A stretch of DNA of 64,000 nt, taken from assembly GCA_020631735.1 (NCBI GenBank), contig CM036170.1, positions 67,099,737 to 67,163,736 on the forward strand, given 5' to 3'. Both the position numbers and the translations under genes were made by a program. Every line of letters starts with the position of its first letter. Position 1 is the first letter of the stretch. The notes under the pieces were generated by a model. That model was not told the origin of the DNA. It searched no databases and worked only from the letters and a program-made list of their open reading frames with translations. Positions 40,949 through 52,654 of the stretch are shown in pieces. This DNA comes from Saccharum officinarum (taxonomy: Eukaryota; Streptophyta; Magnoliopsida; Poales; Poaceae).

Positions 40949-43626
40949 TAAAAGTAAGATCCATATTATTCATGGGAACAATTAAAGACAAATCTACTTG
41001 TTGACTTCCAAGGATTCCAACCAACTAGTCTTACAGACATGGATTTATTCAACTGCAAGCAACAGCCCAAAGAACCTCTAAGTCAATATTACAGAGAGAT
41101 TCATTCAAATCAAATCTCAAATCACAAATATCCCAGACGAAGTTGTCATAATTGCAGCAATCAAGGGACTTTGGGCAGGACAATGTGCAGCACACCTTAC
41201 TCGAGAAAAGCCAACTTCGCTGGCTCAGCTTTACGAAGAAATCCAAAACTACTGCAAGTCCGATGAGGATTACAGGAAAAAAATTGAGGAAGAAAAACAG
41301 CTTCAGAAATCAAAACAAAAGCACCAATTTTTATCCCCCAAAGCAAAACAACTATGAGCGAAGACACTTCACCCAAGTCAATCAAGTTGAAAACAACAAT
41401 TCAACTACTAAAAGAAATTTTCTACCTCAAAATCAATACAACAGTCAGTACAACCAAAGGACATTCGAAAGAAGTGGCTTCAATTCAAGAGGAAGAGGAA
41501 GAACACCCCTAAGACTGGAAGATATGTATTGCATCATTCATGGCAAAAGGGCTGGACACACATAAAAAATGTGTCTAAAAGTAAAGAAAAGCATCGAAGA
41601 AATACAAGAAGAAAATAAAATCTCAAGTCAATCAAAAGCTGTCAACCATATGATTCAAGGCCAACAAAACTCTTATTACCCAATTCAGTCTGGACACTCT
41701 CAAGCAATGATTTCAGGCCCATCACCATCATATAGCTATGGACCAGTAGCAATGTACGACCCAAATCAATGGAGGCAAAATCAACAACAAATAAATTTTC
41801 AAATACAGCCCGAATCCTCTGTGGCAGACATCAATCCACAAGGAAACAACAAACAAGACAACTCTCCATCAACTTCAATGGCAAGCAAAGGAAGAATCAT
41901 GACAATCATTGGAGGAAATAGTATTGATCATGAAAACAATAATCAAAAGAAGAATTACTTTCGAAGAGTAAACTCTATCTCAACAGAAGGCCCATACAAA
42001 AAGACAAGATGGTTTCATCTACCAATCACATTCTCAGAAAAAGATTTGCAACTAAAAGACTATCCACACATGGATGCAATGGTAGTTGAAGCAAATATTG
42101 ATGGATAGGCTGTCTCAAAAATTCTAGTTGACGGTGGAACTTCTGCAGACATTATATTCACAGCAACAATTGATGCCATGAAAATTGATCGCAAACTTTT
42201 AGGAAGAGCTGAGCACCCACTCTATGGCTTCGGAGAGAAGTCAATTCACTCAATAGGAAGAATAGTTCTTCCTGTATCATTTGGAACAGTAAATAATGCA
42301 AGAACAGAACAAATTACATTTGATGTGGTGGACATCCATTATCCTTATAACACACTTTTTAGAAGGGGAACTTTGAATGCATTTGAAGCAGTAATAAGCT
42401 ACTCTTACTTATGTATGAAGATGCCTGCAATAAATGGAGTTATCACAGTCCATGGAGATCAAACCGAAGCAAGAAATATTGAAAAAGAATACACTCCTGA
42501 TCGGAAAAATGTTCATACAATCAAGGAAGAAGAAAAAGAAGAAACAGAAAATATGAAGCCACAAGCAAAAGCTCAAGCAGTCAAAGAAACAAAGAAAGTA
42601 CCCCTTGACTCATTAGTCCCAGAAAAACAAGTAATCATAAGGACATGACTTTCTCAAGAAGAAGAAAACAGACTCATAGAATTTCTTCAAAGCAACAAAG
42701 ATGTCTTCGCATGGACATCCAATGATTTAGGAGGAGTCAGTAGAGATATAATTGGGCACAAACTCGACATCAATCCAAATTTCAGACCCAAAAAGTAGAA
42801 ACTGAGAAAATTAGCTGAAGACAGAATACAAGCTGCAAAAGCCGAAGTCCAAAGGTTGCTAGATGCTAAAGTTATAAGAGAAGTCCAATTCACAACTTGG
42901 CTAGCAAATATCGTCATGGTCAAGAAAAAGAACAGAAAATGGCGAATGTGTATCGATTTTACAGATCTCAACAAAGCATCCCCAAAAGATAATTTTCTAT
43001 TACCAAGAATCGACACACTAGTTGATCAAGCAGCTGGAAGTGAAATGCTAAGTTTCCTAGATTATTTCTCAGGATATCATCAAATCTGGATGAGAAAAGA
43101 AGATGAAAAATTTACAAGTTTCATCACACCATTTGGAACATAGTGCTTCGTAAGAATGGTAGAGGGGCTTCGCAATACAGGTATAACATTTGTCAGGATG
43201 ACTTCAACAGTGCTCAAAAGTCAGATTGACAAAAACTTGCTAGCTTATGTCGACGACATAGTTGTCAAGAGCAAGAAAAGACAAGATCATATTTAAGACC
43301 TCCAAGAAACATTCTCAAATCTGAGAAAAGGAAATTTGAAACTAAATCTCGAAAAATGTACCTTCAGAGTACAGAAAGAAAAAATCTTAGGCTGCATTGT
43401 ATCAGCAAAAGGGATAGACCCAAACCCAGACAAAGTTCAAGCAATTTTGAACATGAGAATTCCTAAAAACATAAAAGATGTTCAAAAATTGACTGGAAGA
43501 CTTGCAGCTTTAAATAGATTCATCTCAAAATCAGCAGAACGAAGCCTACCAATATTTCAGACACTCAAAAGATCCAAAAGAGACTTCGTATGGGGACCTT
43601 CGCAACAACATGTATTTGAAAGATAA
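40949..43626 (+). pseudogene. Tat gag 3' part, protease and reverse transcriptase (nonsense-riddled)
   Basis: One frame stays open from 41152 to 43626 except for isolated nonsense codons at 41563, 42106, 42646, 42796, 43141, 43294 and 43624. The order is a Gln/Asn-rich gag tail; a Tat-type gag zinc motif (CIIHGKRAGHT, then C) near 41528-41570, broken by the first stop; protease with VDGGTSADIIF near 42127; and reverse transcriptase from about 42850 with IDFTDLNKASPKDN, FLDYFSGYHQI and the YVDD catalytic box near 43246-43257. Several stops are TAG/TAA where a Gln codon would fit the family, consistent with C-to-T changes. The enzyme would copy element RNA; this copy cannot be translated through. 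Confidence 0.85.
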
Positions 43627-45799
43627 AAAAATATCTACTACAGCCAAACACATTGATCTCACCAACACCAGGAGCAGATTTGCTATTGTATGTCTCAGCC
43701 ACAGAAACAACAGTAAGTGCAGTACTAGTCCAAGAACAAGAAACAAATTATTCAAAATATCAAGTACCAGTCTACTATGTTTCAGAAGCATTATTCGGAT
43801 AAAAAATATACTATTCTAAGATTGAAAAAATCGCATACATAGTTTTAACAGCATCAAGAAAGTTGAAGCACTACTTTTAGGCCCACAAAATCAGAGTTCT
43901 CACAAATTACCCTTTGAAAGAAGTATTACAAAGTTGCAGAACAACAGGAAGACTGGAAAATGGGCAGCAGAATTATCTCAATATTTTATAGACTTTGAAA
44001 AGAGAACATCAATAAAATCTCAAGTCCTAGCAGACTTCATAGCAGATTGGACACCCTCCCAAAGTTCAAGCGAAGACAAGAAGCAACCAGAATGGACAAT
44101 ATATTGCGATGGCGCATGGGGCTTCGCAGGGGCTAGAGCAGTTGCAATAATCACCTCGCCTTCAGGCATAAAGATGAAATATGCTGCAAGACTAGAATTT
44201 CAATGTACAAACAACATAGCAGAATACGAAGCCGTTTTACTGGGACTTCACAAAGCAAAAGTAATGGGAATCCAAAGATTAGTAATCAAAACAGATTTGC
44301 AAATTGTAGCAGGACACATTAAAAAAGACTACAAAGCAAGAGATCCAGAATTAGCAAGATACTTGCAATTTCTCAGAGATCAAGAGAAACATTTTCAAGG
44401 TTTCACAGTAAAAAACATCTCAAGAAATGACAATTCAGATGCTGACGAACTAGCAAAAGCTGCAGCACAAAATACAAGCCTCCCTCAAGATGTTTTCTAT
44501 CAAATCTTAAAACAAGCATCCATCAAAACAGTGCAAACTACACCCAGAGAAGTCCATATAATACAAAGTGAAGACTGGAGAGCCCCAATTATGGCTTACC
44601 TTCGTGGACACTATGAGCCTGAAAATGAAGTCAACAACATAAGAATGAAGCAAAGAATAAGAAATTACAAGATCATCAATAATCAGCTATACAAACAAGG
44701 AATATGTGCACCATTACTCAAATGTATATCAGTAGAAGTGGAGAAAAAGCTACTATCAGAAATACACGAAGGAATTTACGGAACACATCCTGGAGCAAGA
44801 ACAATGGCAAGAAAAACATTTCGTCAGGGATTTCATTGGTCATCAGCCCAAAATGACAGCAAAGAAATTGTCAAATCTTGTCTTAATTGCCAAATATCTA
44901 CAAGCAAAGCAAAGGCTCCAGCAACAAATTTACAAACAATAGAACCAACTTGGCCATTGGCAAAATGGAGAATTGATATCATTAGAAAGCTACCTACAAC
45001 ACAAGGAAACCTTCAATATGCAGTAGTAGCAATGGAATATTTCACTAAGTGGATCGAAGCTAAACCAGTGACAAACATGTCACCTTTCACAATGAAGAAA
45101 TTTCTTTGACAAAACATCATTTGTCGCTTTAGAGTTCCAAGGCACATAATAGTAGATAATGGAACTCAATTTGATAGCCAAAATTTCAGAGAGTATTGTG
45201 AAAGCTTGGGAATTCAATTATGTTTCGCATCAGTAAAGCACCCACAGTCAAACGGTGCAGTCGAACGAGCAAATAAAATTATATGCATAGGAATATCAAA
45301 ATGCCTCGTGGGGCTGCCGAAAGGCAAATGGGTGGATGAGTTACCTAAAGTTGTTTGGGTACACAACACTACAGTTTCAAGATCAACAAACTTCTCTCCT
45401 TTCAAATTGCTTTATGAAGAAGAAACGATGACGCCTGAAGAGATACAATTTTAAGGACCAAGAACAAATATTAAAATAATAGATGAAGATTAACAAATGA
45501 CAAGCAAAGATTTACTAGAGAAAGAAAGAATGAAGGCGATTCAGAATCTTGAGAAATATCAAAAGGAAACAGAAAGTTGGTACAATAAGAAAGTCAAACC
45601 AAGACAATTATCACCAGGAGACTTTGTCTTGAAAAGAAAAAGAAATAAAGATACAGTCGAAAAGTTTCAGTAAAAATGGGAAGGACCATTCCTCATCATA
45701 AGAACCAACAAGACAGGAGCATTTCACCTAGCAGACATGAGTGAAAAGAAAATTGATCACACATTCAATATTCAAGACCTACGAAGATACTACCCCTAG
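43627..45799 (+). pseudogene. Tat RNase H, archaeal-type RNase H and integrase
   Basis: A broken Ty3-type RNase H (43630-43930) precedes an open stretch of 391 codons, 43934-45109. That stretch holds an archaeal-type second RNase H (YCDGAWGFAGARAVAI, NNIAEYEAVLLGL, SDADELAKAAA) and then the H2C2 zinc domain of integrase (HEGIYGTHPGARTMAR, CLNCQ). The core aspartate is in WRIDII. After a TGA near 45107 the core continues with HIIVDNGTQFDS and the catalytic Glu in NGAVERANK (near 45257-45270). The C-terminal part reaches TAG 45797-45799, with further stops. The dual RNase H is a defining feature of Tat elements. Confidence 0.85.
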
Positions 45800-46128
45800 A
45801 ATTTATTTTCATCTTTGTATAAAATAGATTAACTTTTACATTCTAAAAAATTTCAATTCAAATATAAACAAGCTGCACTCTTTTTCCACTCAAGGGGAAC
45901 CCTTCGCAGGGTGAGTGGTTTTTTAATGAGACAGTCTCAATTGTAAATTCTCATCAAAGTATAAATAAGAAAACTAGTTCCCCTAAAAAATCTTATCAAA
46001 GGCCGAAGAGTATACTTCAAACATACTCGTGCATCGGCAAAACACCCAAAGTAGGTAGCATCATTATTCGAACAAGCAAAAAACGATGCTAACCTATTAA
46101 AAGAATCGTAAAATATATAAATATATAC
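45800..46128 (+). other. Spacer between Tat pol and tandem repeats
   Basis: A short noncoding stretch. CAAGGGGAACCCTTCG at 45891-45906 forms a small hairpin. No ORF is supported. Confidence 0.5.
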
Positions 46129-47068
46129 ACATAATTCACTAAGGTGAATTTTGACTTCAAAAATAAAGTCTGCATATTATCTTCGTCAAAAGGAGCGAAT
46201 AATATTTTCAAATTCACTAAGGTAAATTTTGACTTCAAAAATGAAGTATGCATATTATCTTTGCCAAAAAGAACGAATAATATTTTCAAATTCACTAAGG
46301 TGAATTTTGACTTCAAAAATGAAGTCTGCATGTTATCTTCGCCAAAAAGAGCGAATAATATTTTCAAATTCACTAAGATGAATTTTGACTTCAAAAATAA
46401 AGTATGCATGTTATCTTCGTCAAAAAGAGCGAATAATATTTTCAAATTCACTAAGGTGAATTTTGACTTCAAAAATGAAGTCTGCATGTTATCTTCGCCA
46501 AAAAGAGTGAATAATATTTTCAAATTCACTAAGGTGAATTTTGACTTCAAAAATAAAGTCTGCATGATATCTTCGCCAAAAAGAGCGAATAATATTTTCA
46601 AATTCATTAAGGTGAATTTTGACTTCAAAAATGAAGTCTGCATGATATCTTCGCCAAAAAGAGCGAATAATATTTTCAAATTCACTAAGGTGAATTTTGA
46701 CTTCAAAAATGAAGTTTACATGTTATCTTCGCAAAAAAGATCGAATAATTTTTTCAAATTCACTAAGGTGAATTTTGACTTCAAAAATAAAGTCTGCATG
46801 ATATTTTCGCCAAAAAGAGCGAATAATATTTTTAAATTCACTAAGGTGAATTTTGACTTTAAAAATGAAGTCTGCATGTTATCTTCGCCAAAAAAGAGTG
46901 AATAATATTTTCAAATTCACTAAGGTGAATTTTGACTTCAAAAATGAAGTTTACATGTTATCTTCGCCAAAAAGAATAATATTTTCAAATTCACTAATGT
47001 GAATTTTGACTTCAAAAATAAAGCCTGCATATTATCTACGTCAAAAACGAAGTCTACGTGTCGCCTTC
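46129..47068 (+). repeat. 78-bp tandem repeat array in the Tat 3' region (about 12 units)
   Basis: The unit is 78 bp and includes AAGGTGAATTTTGACTTCAA and TTCGCCAAAAAGAGCGAA, which forms a TTCGC/GCGAA hairpin. Units start at about 46135, 46213, 46291, 46369, 46447, 46525, 46603, 46681, 46759, 46837, 46915 and 46990. Since 78 is 26 codons and the unit lacks stops in one frame on each strand, long ORFs appear on both strands. I do not regard these as genes. Tat/Ogre elements often carry tandem repeats here. Confidence 0.92.
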
Positions 47069-47515
47069 GCTTAAAACTAAGGGGACGACATTTTCAAATT
47101 CACCAAGATGAAATTTGACTTTAAAAAACGAAGTCAACACGTCACCTTCGTTAAAAAGTAAGGGGACGGCTTTTTCAAATTTATCAAGATGAAATTTGAC
47201 TTCAAAACGAAGTCTACGCGTCGTCTTCGCTAAAAAGTAAGGAGACGGCGTTTTTAAATTCATCAAGATGAAATTTGACTTCAAAAAACGAAGTCTACGC
47301 GTCGCCTTCGCTAAAAAAAGTAAGGGGACGGCGTTTTCAAATTCATCAAGATGAAAATTGACTTCAAAAATAAAGTCTACGCGTCGCCTTCGCTAAAAAA
47401 GTAAGGGGACGGCGTTTTCAAATTCAACAAGATGAAATTTAGCTTCAGGAACGAATTCTACGCGTCGTCTTCGCTAAAAATAAGGGGACAGTGGTTTCAA
47501 ATTCATTAAGGAGAA
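47069..47515 (+). repeat. Second, ~82-bp tandem repeat array related to the first
   Basis: About five to six units share AAATTCATCAAGATGAAA, GACTTCAAAAA, CGAAGTCTACGCGTCG and GTAAGGGGACGGCGTTTT. Starts are near 47095, 47178, 47258, 47340, 47424 and 47505. The unit is a diverged and slightly longer form of the 78-bp repeat. The period is not a multiple of three throughout, and frames are not conserved. Confidence 0.82.
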
Positions 47516-48389
47516 TTATAATTTCTAAGCAGAACCTACTAGACAATTCTGAGATATTCTTATTTCTACCATAAAAACAAAACAATTTATTACATAAAAG
47601 ATGACAACAAAAGTTACATTCACTCGCTTTTCGAAGCAACAAAAATGCAGCTTCGCTAATCAACTCTTCAACAACCCTATCTAACACTTCATCAACTTTG
47701 CACCGTAGAAATTCTTCAGAAACACAACTTGGCGAAGCACTCGAACATGATGACTGAAAAATATAGAATGCCACAATTACTTCACATATTATTACTACAA
47801 AAAAAAGCTAGTACCACAATAACCTAACTGAGAAACACCACTGAAGTCAACAATTCGTGGCAAACAACATTTCTTGTTCCTAGTAATAAAATTTTTACAT
47901 TCAAAATCTAAAAGCAACACTTCATCAGCAAAGAAACTACAACGACCAAAAGTTAAAACTTCAGAACATAATGACCACATAGCTTACGTTTAACAAAAAT
48001 ATCAAACGTAGGATCCACCTCATTAGTCGCATACTCCAATCATAACGAAGGATCAACGACAAAGTTATCCTTACACATTAGCAACGACAAAACACCCACT
48101 CTATCCTGTTAAGTTTAAATATTTATAGATATCAAATAACATTGCAAGTCTCACCCATCAATAAAAAACTAAAACTAACTAACTTCAAGACTAACTAAAA
48201 TGGGTGGTCACCAACATCATCATCTCTTGTATTTTCTTCTTCATGTTTGTCTTGCTCCCTTTGCACCTTCTCATCAGCAGCAATCTCTTTTTTAAGTTGC
48301 TGCAAAAAAACAAAATAAAATATCAGTATAAAAAATATATACATGTATATAATAACAAAAAAAGAGTCAATAAAATTTCCAATCCAACC
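47516..48389 (-). other. Region after the antisense ORF; possible further exons
   Basis: Short minus-strand open pieces exist (for example 47774-47620, with VDEVLDRVVEELISEAAFLL), which could be last exons of the antisense gene. No splice model can be fixed from sequence alone. Otherwise it is AT-rich and noncoding. Confidence 0.35.
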
Positions 48390-51300
48390 TTCTCCATCTT
48401 CTTTTTCGCCTTCAGAAAATCATTCTCCCTTCCACCCATGTTCCAATACTGATTAAAATATTTCTTGCAGAGCAATTGAGTCCGAGAAGTAACATGACTG
48501 AATTGCTTCACAGAAGGAAAACTTATAGTCCTTATTCAACATTTGTTCATACAAAGGATCCTTTGTCTCTTTTATTAGATGAAAAAACGCACGAGTTGCA
48601 TAAAATACAACTCAAATCCGCGCTAGTCTGGATAACAGTCGACAAATCTTCATACTGACGACACAACCAAGCAAAAAATAGATCAAATTCTCTAAGCTCC
48701 TAACAAGGATCTTCAAACTTCGCTCCAAATTTGTCATAGCAATTTTTGCAAAGCTCCCACAAGCGATTACACTTATTATGAAAATTTTGATCCTTTTCAA
48801 AAGATTTCTTCTCAACATAATTTTCTCCCTCATAATTTTCTCAAGTTCCTTTTTCAAATTATCATAATCCTCAATATTCGCTTCAAGCTTGGCTCCAACA
48901 GAAATATACCTGGACTCCATATTATGAAGAGCTTCAACTATCTCTATCCTTTCTTTCTCTTTAGCAGCAAGATGAGATTTTAAAGATATAATCTCTTCAA
49001 CAAGACCTTTCTCGCGAAGTGCTGCATTCTTCGTATCATCTTCAATTGATTTACGCAAGCTCCTTTGCAAAAGAGCATTCTACAAAAACAAAAAAAATTC
49101 ATACGCGAAGTCAAATATATATCACAAATCAACATAAAAAGTTTAACTAAATTTAAAACAACAAATTCAAAGAAAACTTTTTTCGAACCTTATAAATAAA
49201 AAAACACTGGCCTCTGCCAACTCAAGCGAAGATTTACCAACAAGTTCAGCCTCCGCATCAGGAACTGCGAAGGCATCATCAATGCACTTTGACAACTTTA
49301 ATTCTGGCTTCTTCGACATAATGCGAAGTTTATCCAAACCAATCCCAATAAATTTGAAAGTGTCTAAATTCACACCTTGAGCCTGGCAGTATTCCATACA
49401 TCGTTTATAAGCAGTAGGATCAACTCCATCAGGAATGGTTTCTAAAATTTTAGCTGGGGTAGAAGGTTCTTAGGCAACTTCCTTCATCTTCCCAACATTT
49501 ACAGTTGTCTCTCTATGAGACGAAGAGTCTGGAAAAAAATTCTCTGTACAAAATCAAACCACAAGTCAGTTAAATATCCAAATTAAAAGACAAATACAAA
49601 AAGTATATATACATATATATACACAATAATTATCTGTAGTAACTCCCTTTTCAAGATGACGTGCAACTTTTTCACCAGTATTTACATCGATAATGGATTC
49701 AGAAAGACGAGAAGCATGAGCATTTTCAGCTTCTTCATCAAAAACATCATCATTAGATTCATCAAAATCAAAATTAACAGTAGTGGTACCCTTAGCCTTG
49801 AGAACCCTAACTTTTGGAGCTCCAGTCTCCACAGGTTCACCTCCCAAAACAATATCTCCTTCTGCCATAACCTTGGGAGGTGACATAGCTCCTACAATCC
49901 TTGAGGGTGTTTCAGCCGCAAACCTCTGAGAAGATGGCCCGACAGTCTCCTGCGAAGTCAAAATAGCAATCTCACCTTCCTCTCATGAATCTGAAACAAC
50001 ATCTTCAGCAGCGGCAGCACCAACAGCAGCTTGAACGCCAGCAACCAAAGAGGACAAAATATATTCACCAATATTAATCTGAGACGAAGGCAAAATAGCT
50101 TCGCCCAAATTAACATCAGAATCAACATTGGCCTCCAAATTCTGGAAACAATCACCAAGCGGAGTCAACATTAACGGAGTCAACCCACTAGAATTAAAAA
50201 CTAAACTAATCATCCTCACCTCTTCATCACGAGCTAACTGGCTAAGAGTATCTGGACCCATTTCTTCACCATCTCCTCCATGTTTTTTAGAACCAGAAGA
50301 CGTAGCAATCTTCTTCTTCTTGGCAATTTTCTTGCTAAGTTGATCACCATCTCTTTTCTTCTTTGTTACATTTTCTATACTCGGTTTTAACGTACGAGTA
50401 TAAGCAGGTAGAGGTCTTTCACCATACTTAATCTGTGCAATATCAAAAATTCTGTTTAACCGTTTATAATCTTTTCCTAAGATCTTGTCCATCAAATCTT
50501 TCTCTTTCTTCAGAAATTTACCAAGAATCTCAACTGCTTTAGTTTCTACAGCAGACACGAATTGTGCATCTTTAGAATATTTCTTTGGGCAAAATGATTC
50601 GTTATCTAAAAAAATATAACTTTTTCCTCTCACCGTTTTTTCATGAAAACGAATAAAACTCCAACCTTTCTTTAACGGCTAAATCCGAGCTGTGATGTAT
50701 TCTTCACAGAGATCACGAGCACTTTGCATACTAGCAGCATTTTTATAAACTTTCTCACAAGTTCTTGAACTCTTCGAGCTGGGAAATTCCGGTTTACAAA
50801 CAAAGGCATTCTTACTCATCTTCGCAGCTAAGGGATATCTTTTCACAATCCTTCTAGAATCATCCCTTTCTTTGACAAGAGGAACTGAATGATAAAACCA
50901 ATAATGATACTAATTTTCAGCCCACTTGTTCTTTGAAGCTAGAGAAATCTGTTTGGCACCTCGAGCAGGCTTGAAACTACAGCAACCAAAATACTTCATA
51001 ATACTTCTGCCATCAACATTCTTGTTCCTGAATTGTGTATGCATTTCATGAAGAGAGCAAAAAGCCCCAATATCTAAGTTCCCTCTCTGAGACTTCACTG
51101 CCCAAATAAAAAGTGTAATCTTCGCTATTCCATTTGGAGTTAGATGATGAATTTCAATATTATATGCCTTCAGAATCTCTTCAACGAAATCTTGACATGG
51201 CATACGAAGACCAGCTGCAAACTGATCTCGAAAAATAACACACTCATGAGGTTTAGGCTTAGGAATCATTTCATCATCAGAGGGCAAACTGGCATCAGCT

Positions 51301-51497
51301 TTTTCTAGCATCCTATTTTTAACCAACCAATCCAACTCAGCTTCATCCATCAAAGTCTCACCAAAATTTAAAGATTTTGTATCATCACTAATCAGTTCAG
51401 ACTCTGATGCAGAAACATCAGACAAATCTTCTTTAGAGTCAGATTGATTAGAACCCAACGGAGAATTTTCAGAGGCAATTTTCTCTAGATCAGACAT
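48390..51497 (-). pseudogene. Antisense extra ORF of the Tat element (PF04195-like, coiled coil), broken, probably spliced
   Basis: On the minus strand one frame runs from ATG 51497 to about 49630. It is interrupted only by TAG near 50910, TAG near 50684 and TGA near 49983. The N-terminal part is Ser/Asp/Glu-rich. Residues ~80-185 resemble the plant putative gypsy-type transposon domain (PF04195), including IFRDQFAAGLRMPC, HHLTPNGIAKITLFIW and MKYFGCCSFKPARG. A Lys-rich stretch (KKIAKKKKIA) looks like a nuclear signal. Further coding pieces at 49397-49167 and 49070-48612 (Glu/Lys coiled coil) lie in other frames and are separated by AT-rich stretches ending in TTTGTACAG- and TTTTTGTAG-like acceptors, so introns are likely. 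Antisense extra ORFs between integrase and 3' LTR are known in Tat elements; their function is unknown. Confidence 0.65.
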
Positions 51498-51744
51498 CTA
51501 TGACAAAATAATAATAATATATAAAATAAATGATAACAATAAATATAAATTCAAATAGCAAGAAATTAAAAATAAGTAAAAATATTTATCTTCAAAATAA
51601 CCTTCACAAAAGCAGAACACTTCGCAACAAATTCTACTTCGCAACAAATCTGACTTCGCAGCAAAAATCGACTTCGCGTCAAACAAACAAACAACAATAC
51701 CTTCCCGTCTTCGATAAAACAGAAAACAGGAGGAGTCACCGCAG

Positions 51745-51752
51745 TATATATA
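51745..51752 (-). promoter_or_regulatory. TATA box for the antisense ORF
   Basis: TATATATA on the minus strand, in CCGCCTATATATACTGCGG context, lies about 250 bases upstream of the antisense ATG at 51497 and inside the element (before the 3' LTR). It could drive antisense transcription independently of the LTR. Assigned by motif and position only. Confidence 0.4.
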
Positions 51753-51945
51753 GGCGGCTTCGAGTCAAACGAAACAACTTTGGTCAAACTTGACCATTAC
51801 AAATTCAGAAAATAAAATATCCTTCAAACTTACGGACATAAATGGCCAACTCCAAAGTTTGGGACGACGTTTTGTGTCTTCGTTTGAAACTCAAACTTTG
51901 CGGAATTCAGACCTTTGGAGTAGGCCTTCGTTCGCGAGGGGCTGC

Positions 51946-52641
51946 TGTTGGGGATTCAACTTCGCCACAAAAACACAGCCCCAAACTCTGGAGTAAAAAA
52001 GACTATAAAACTTTATAACAATATTTTATTGCAGGAAATAAGGAAGGCGAAGACATTTTTCACACCACAAGGAAAAATCTAACTTCGCCAAGAAGTAAAA
52101 GACCAAAAAGAAAGATTCAAGCGAAGGTGAAGATTTGGCTTCGTGGTTATGAAAACTAACTTCGCCGATCGGCGAAGTCAAAAGAAGAGCAGAAATCAGA
52201 AGACCAAAATTAGAGCGAAGATAAAGTTTGGCTTCGCTATATAAAAGATCGACTTCGTCAGCTAGAGATATCGAAAGAAAAATAAAGCCAAGAGGAGCGA
52301 AGGCGGAAGTTTAACTTCGTCTAAATTCTGAAGAGTTGAAGAATCAACTAAAGTTCAAATGAAGATTAGGAAAACTAGAGACTAGAAATAGAAGAACGAA
52401 TTTTTAGAAAGAGGAAATTACCACTTCGTCCTCATAATCAAGAAGGGTTGTAAATATTTAGGTTGAGGGCATAATAGTCATTTTTTATAAAATACAAAGA
52501 CTGAGGCCCTATAAATACCCCCTCCGACATGTACAGTGGGGACATGAAATGAATACAACTTTGCACACAATTTTGTCTTGTCTGAAATTTTTCTGATGAT
52601 TGTGTGAATTGTGTCATCCGACCTGAACTTTTCACCCAACA
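51946..52641 (+). repeat. 3' LTR of the Tat element
   Basis: 696 bp, same ends as the 5' LTR. By eye about 39 transitions, 3 transversions and 3-4 indels separate the two LTRs. It is preceded by a GAGGGG-containing purine stretch (51936-51941), a weak polypurine tract. Confidence 0.9.
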
Positions 52642-52654
52642 TCATGCTTAAGAC

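Larger units (their letters stand above)
29067..52641 (+). mobile_element. Ty3/gypsy element, Tat lineage, split by a nested Ty1/copia insertion
   Basis: LTRs at 29067-29759 and 51946-52641 are flanked by a perfect TCATG duplication (29062-29066 and 52642-52646). Without the nested element (10.5 kb) it is about 13 kb, the usual Tat size. The primer site reads TGGCGCCCACCG. The order is gag, protease, reverse transcriptase, RNase H, second (archaeal-type) RNase H, integrase, tandem repeats, antisense ORF. The dual RNase H and the antisense extra ORF are marks of the Tat group. The two LTRs differ at about 42 positions, of which about 39 are transitions. Coding parts hold many nonsense codons, so the copy is dead. 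Confidence 0.9.

Noticed and set aside
46144..46905. Long plus-strand (253-codon) and minus-strand (205-codon, 46089-46706) ORFs as repeat-protein genes
   Set aside because: They exist only because the repeat unit is 78 bp and stop-free in one frame per strand. There is no start context, no homology and no codon conservation beyond the DNA repeat.
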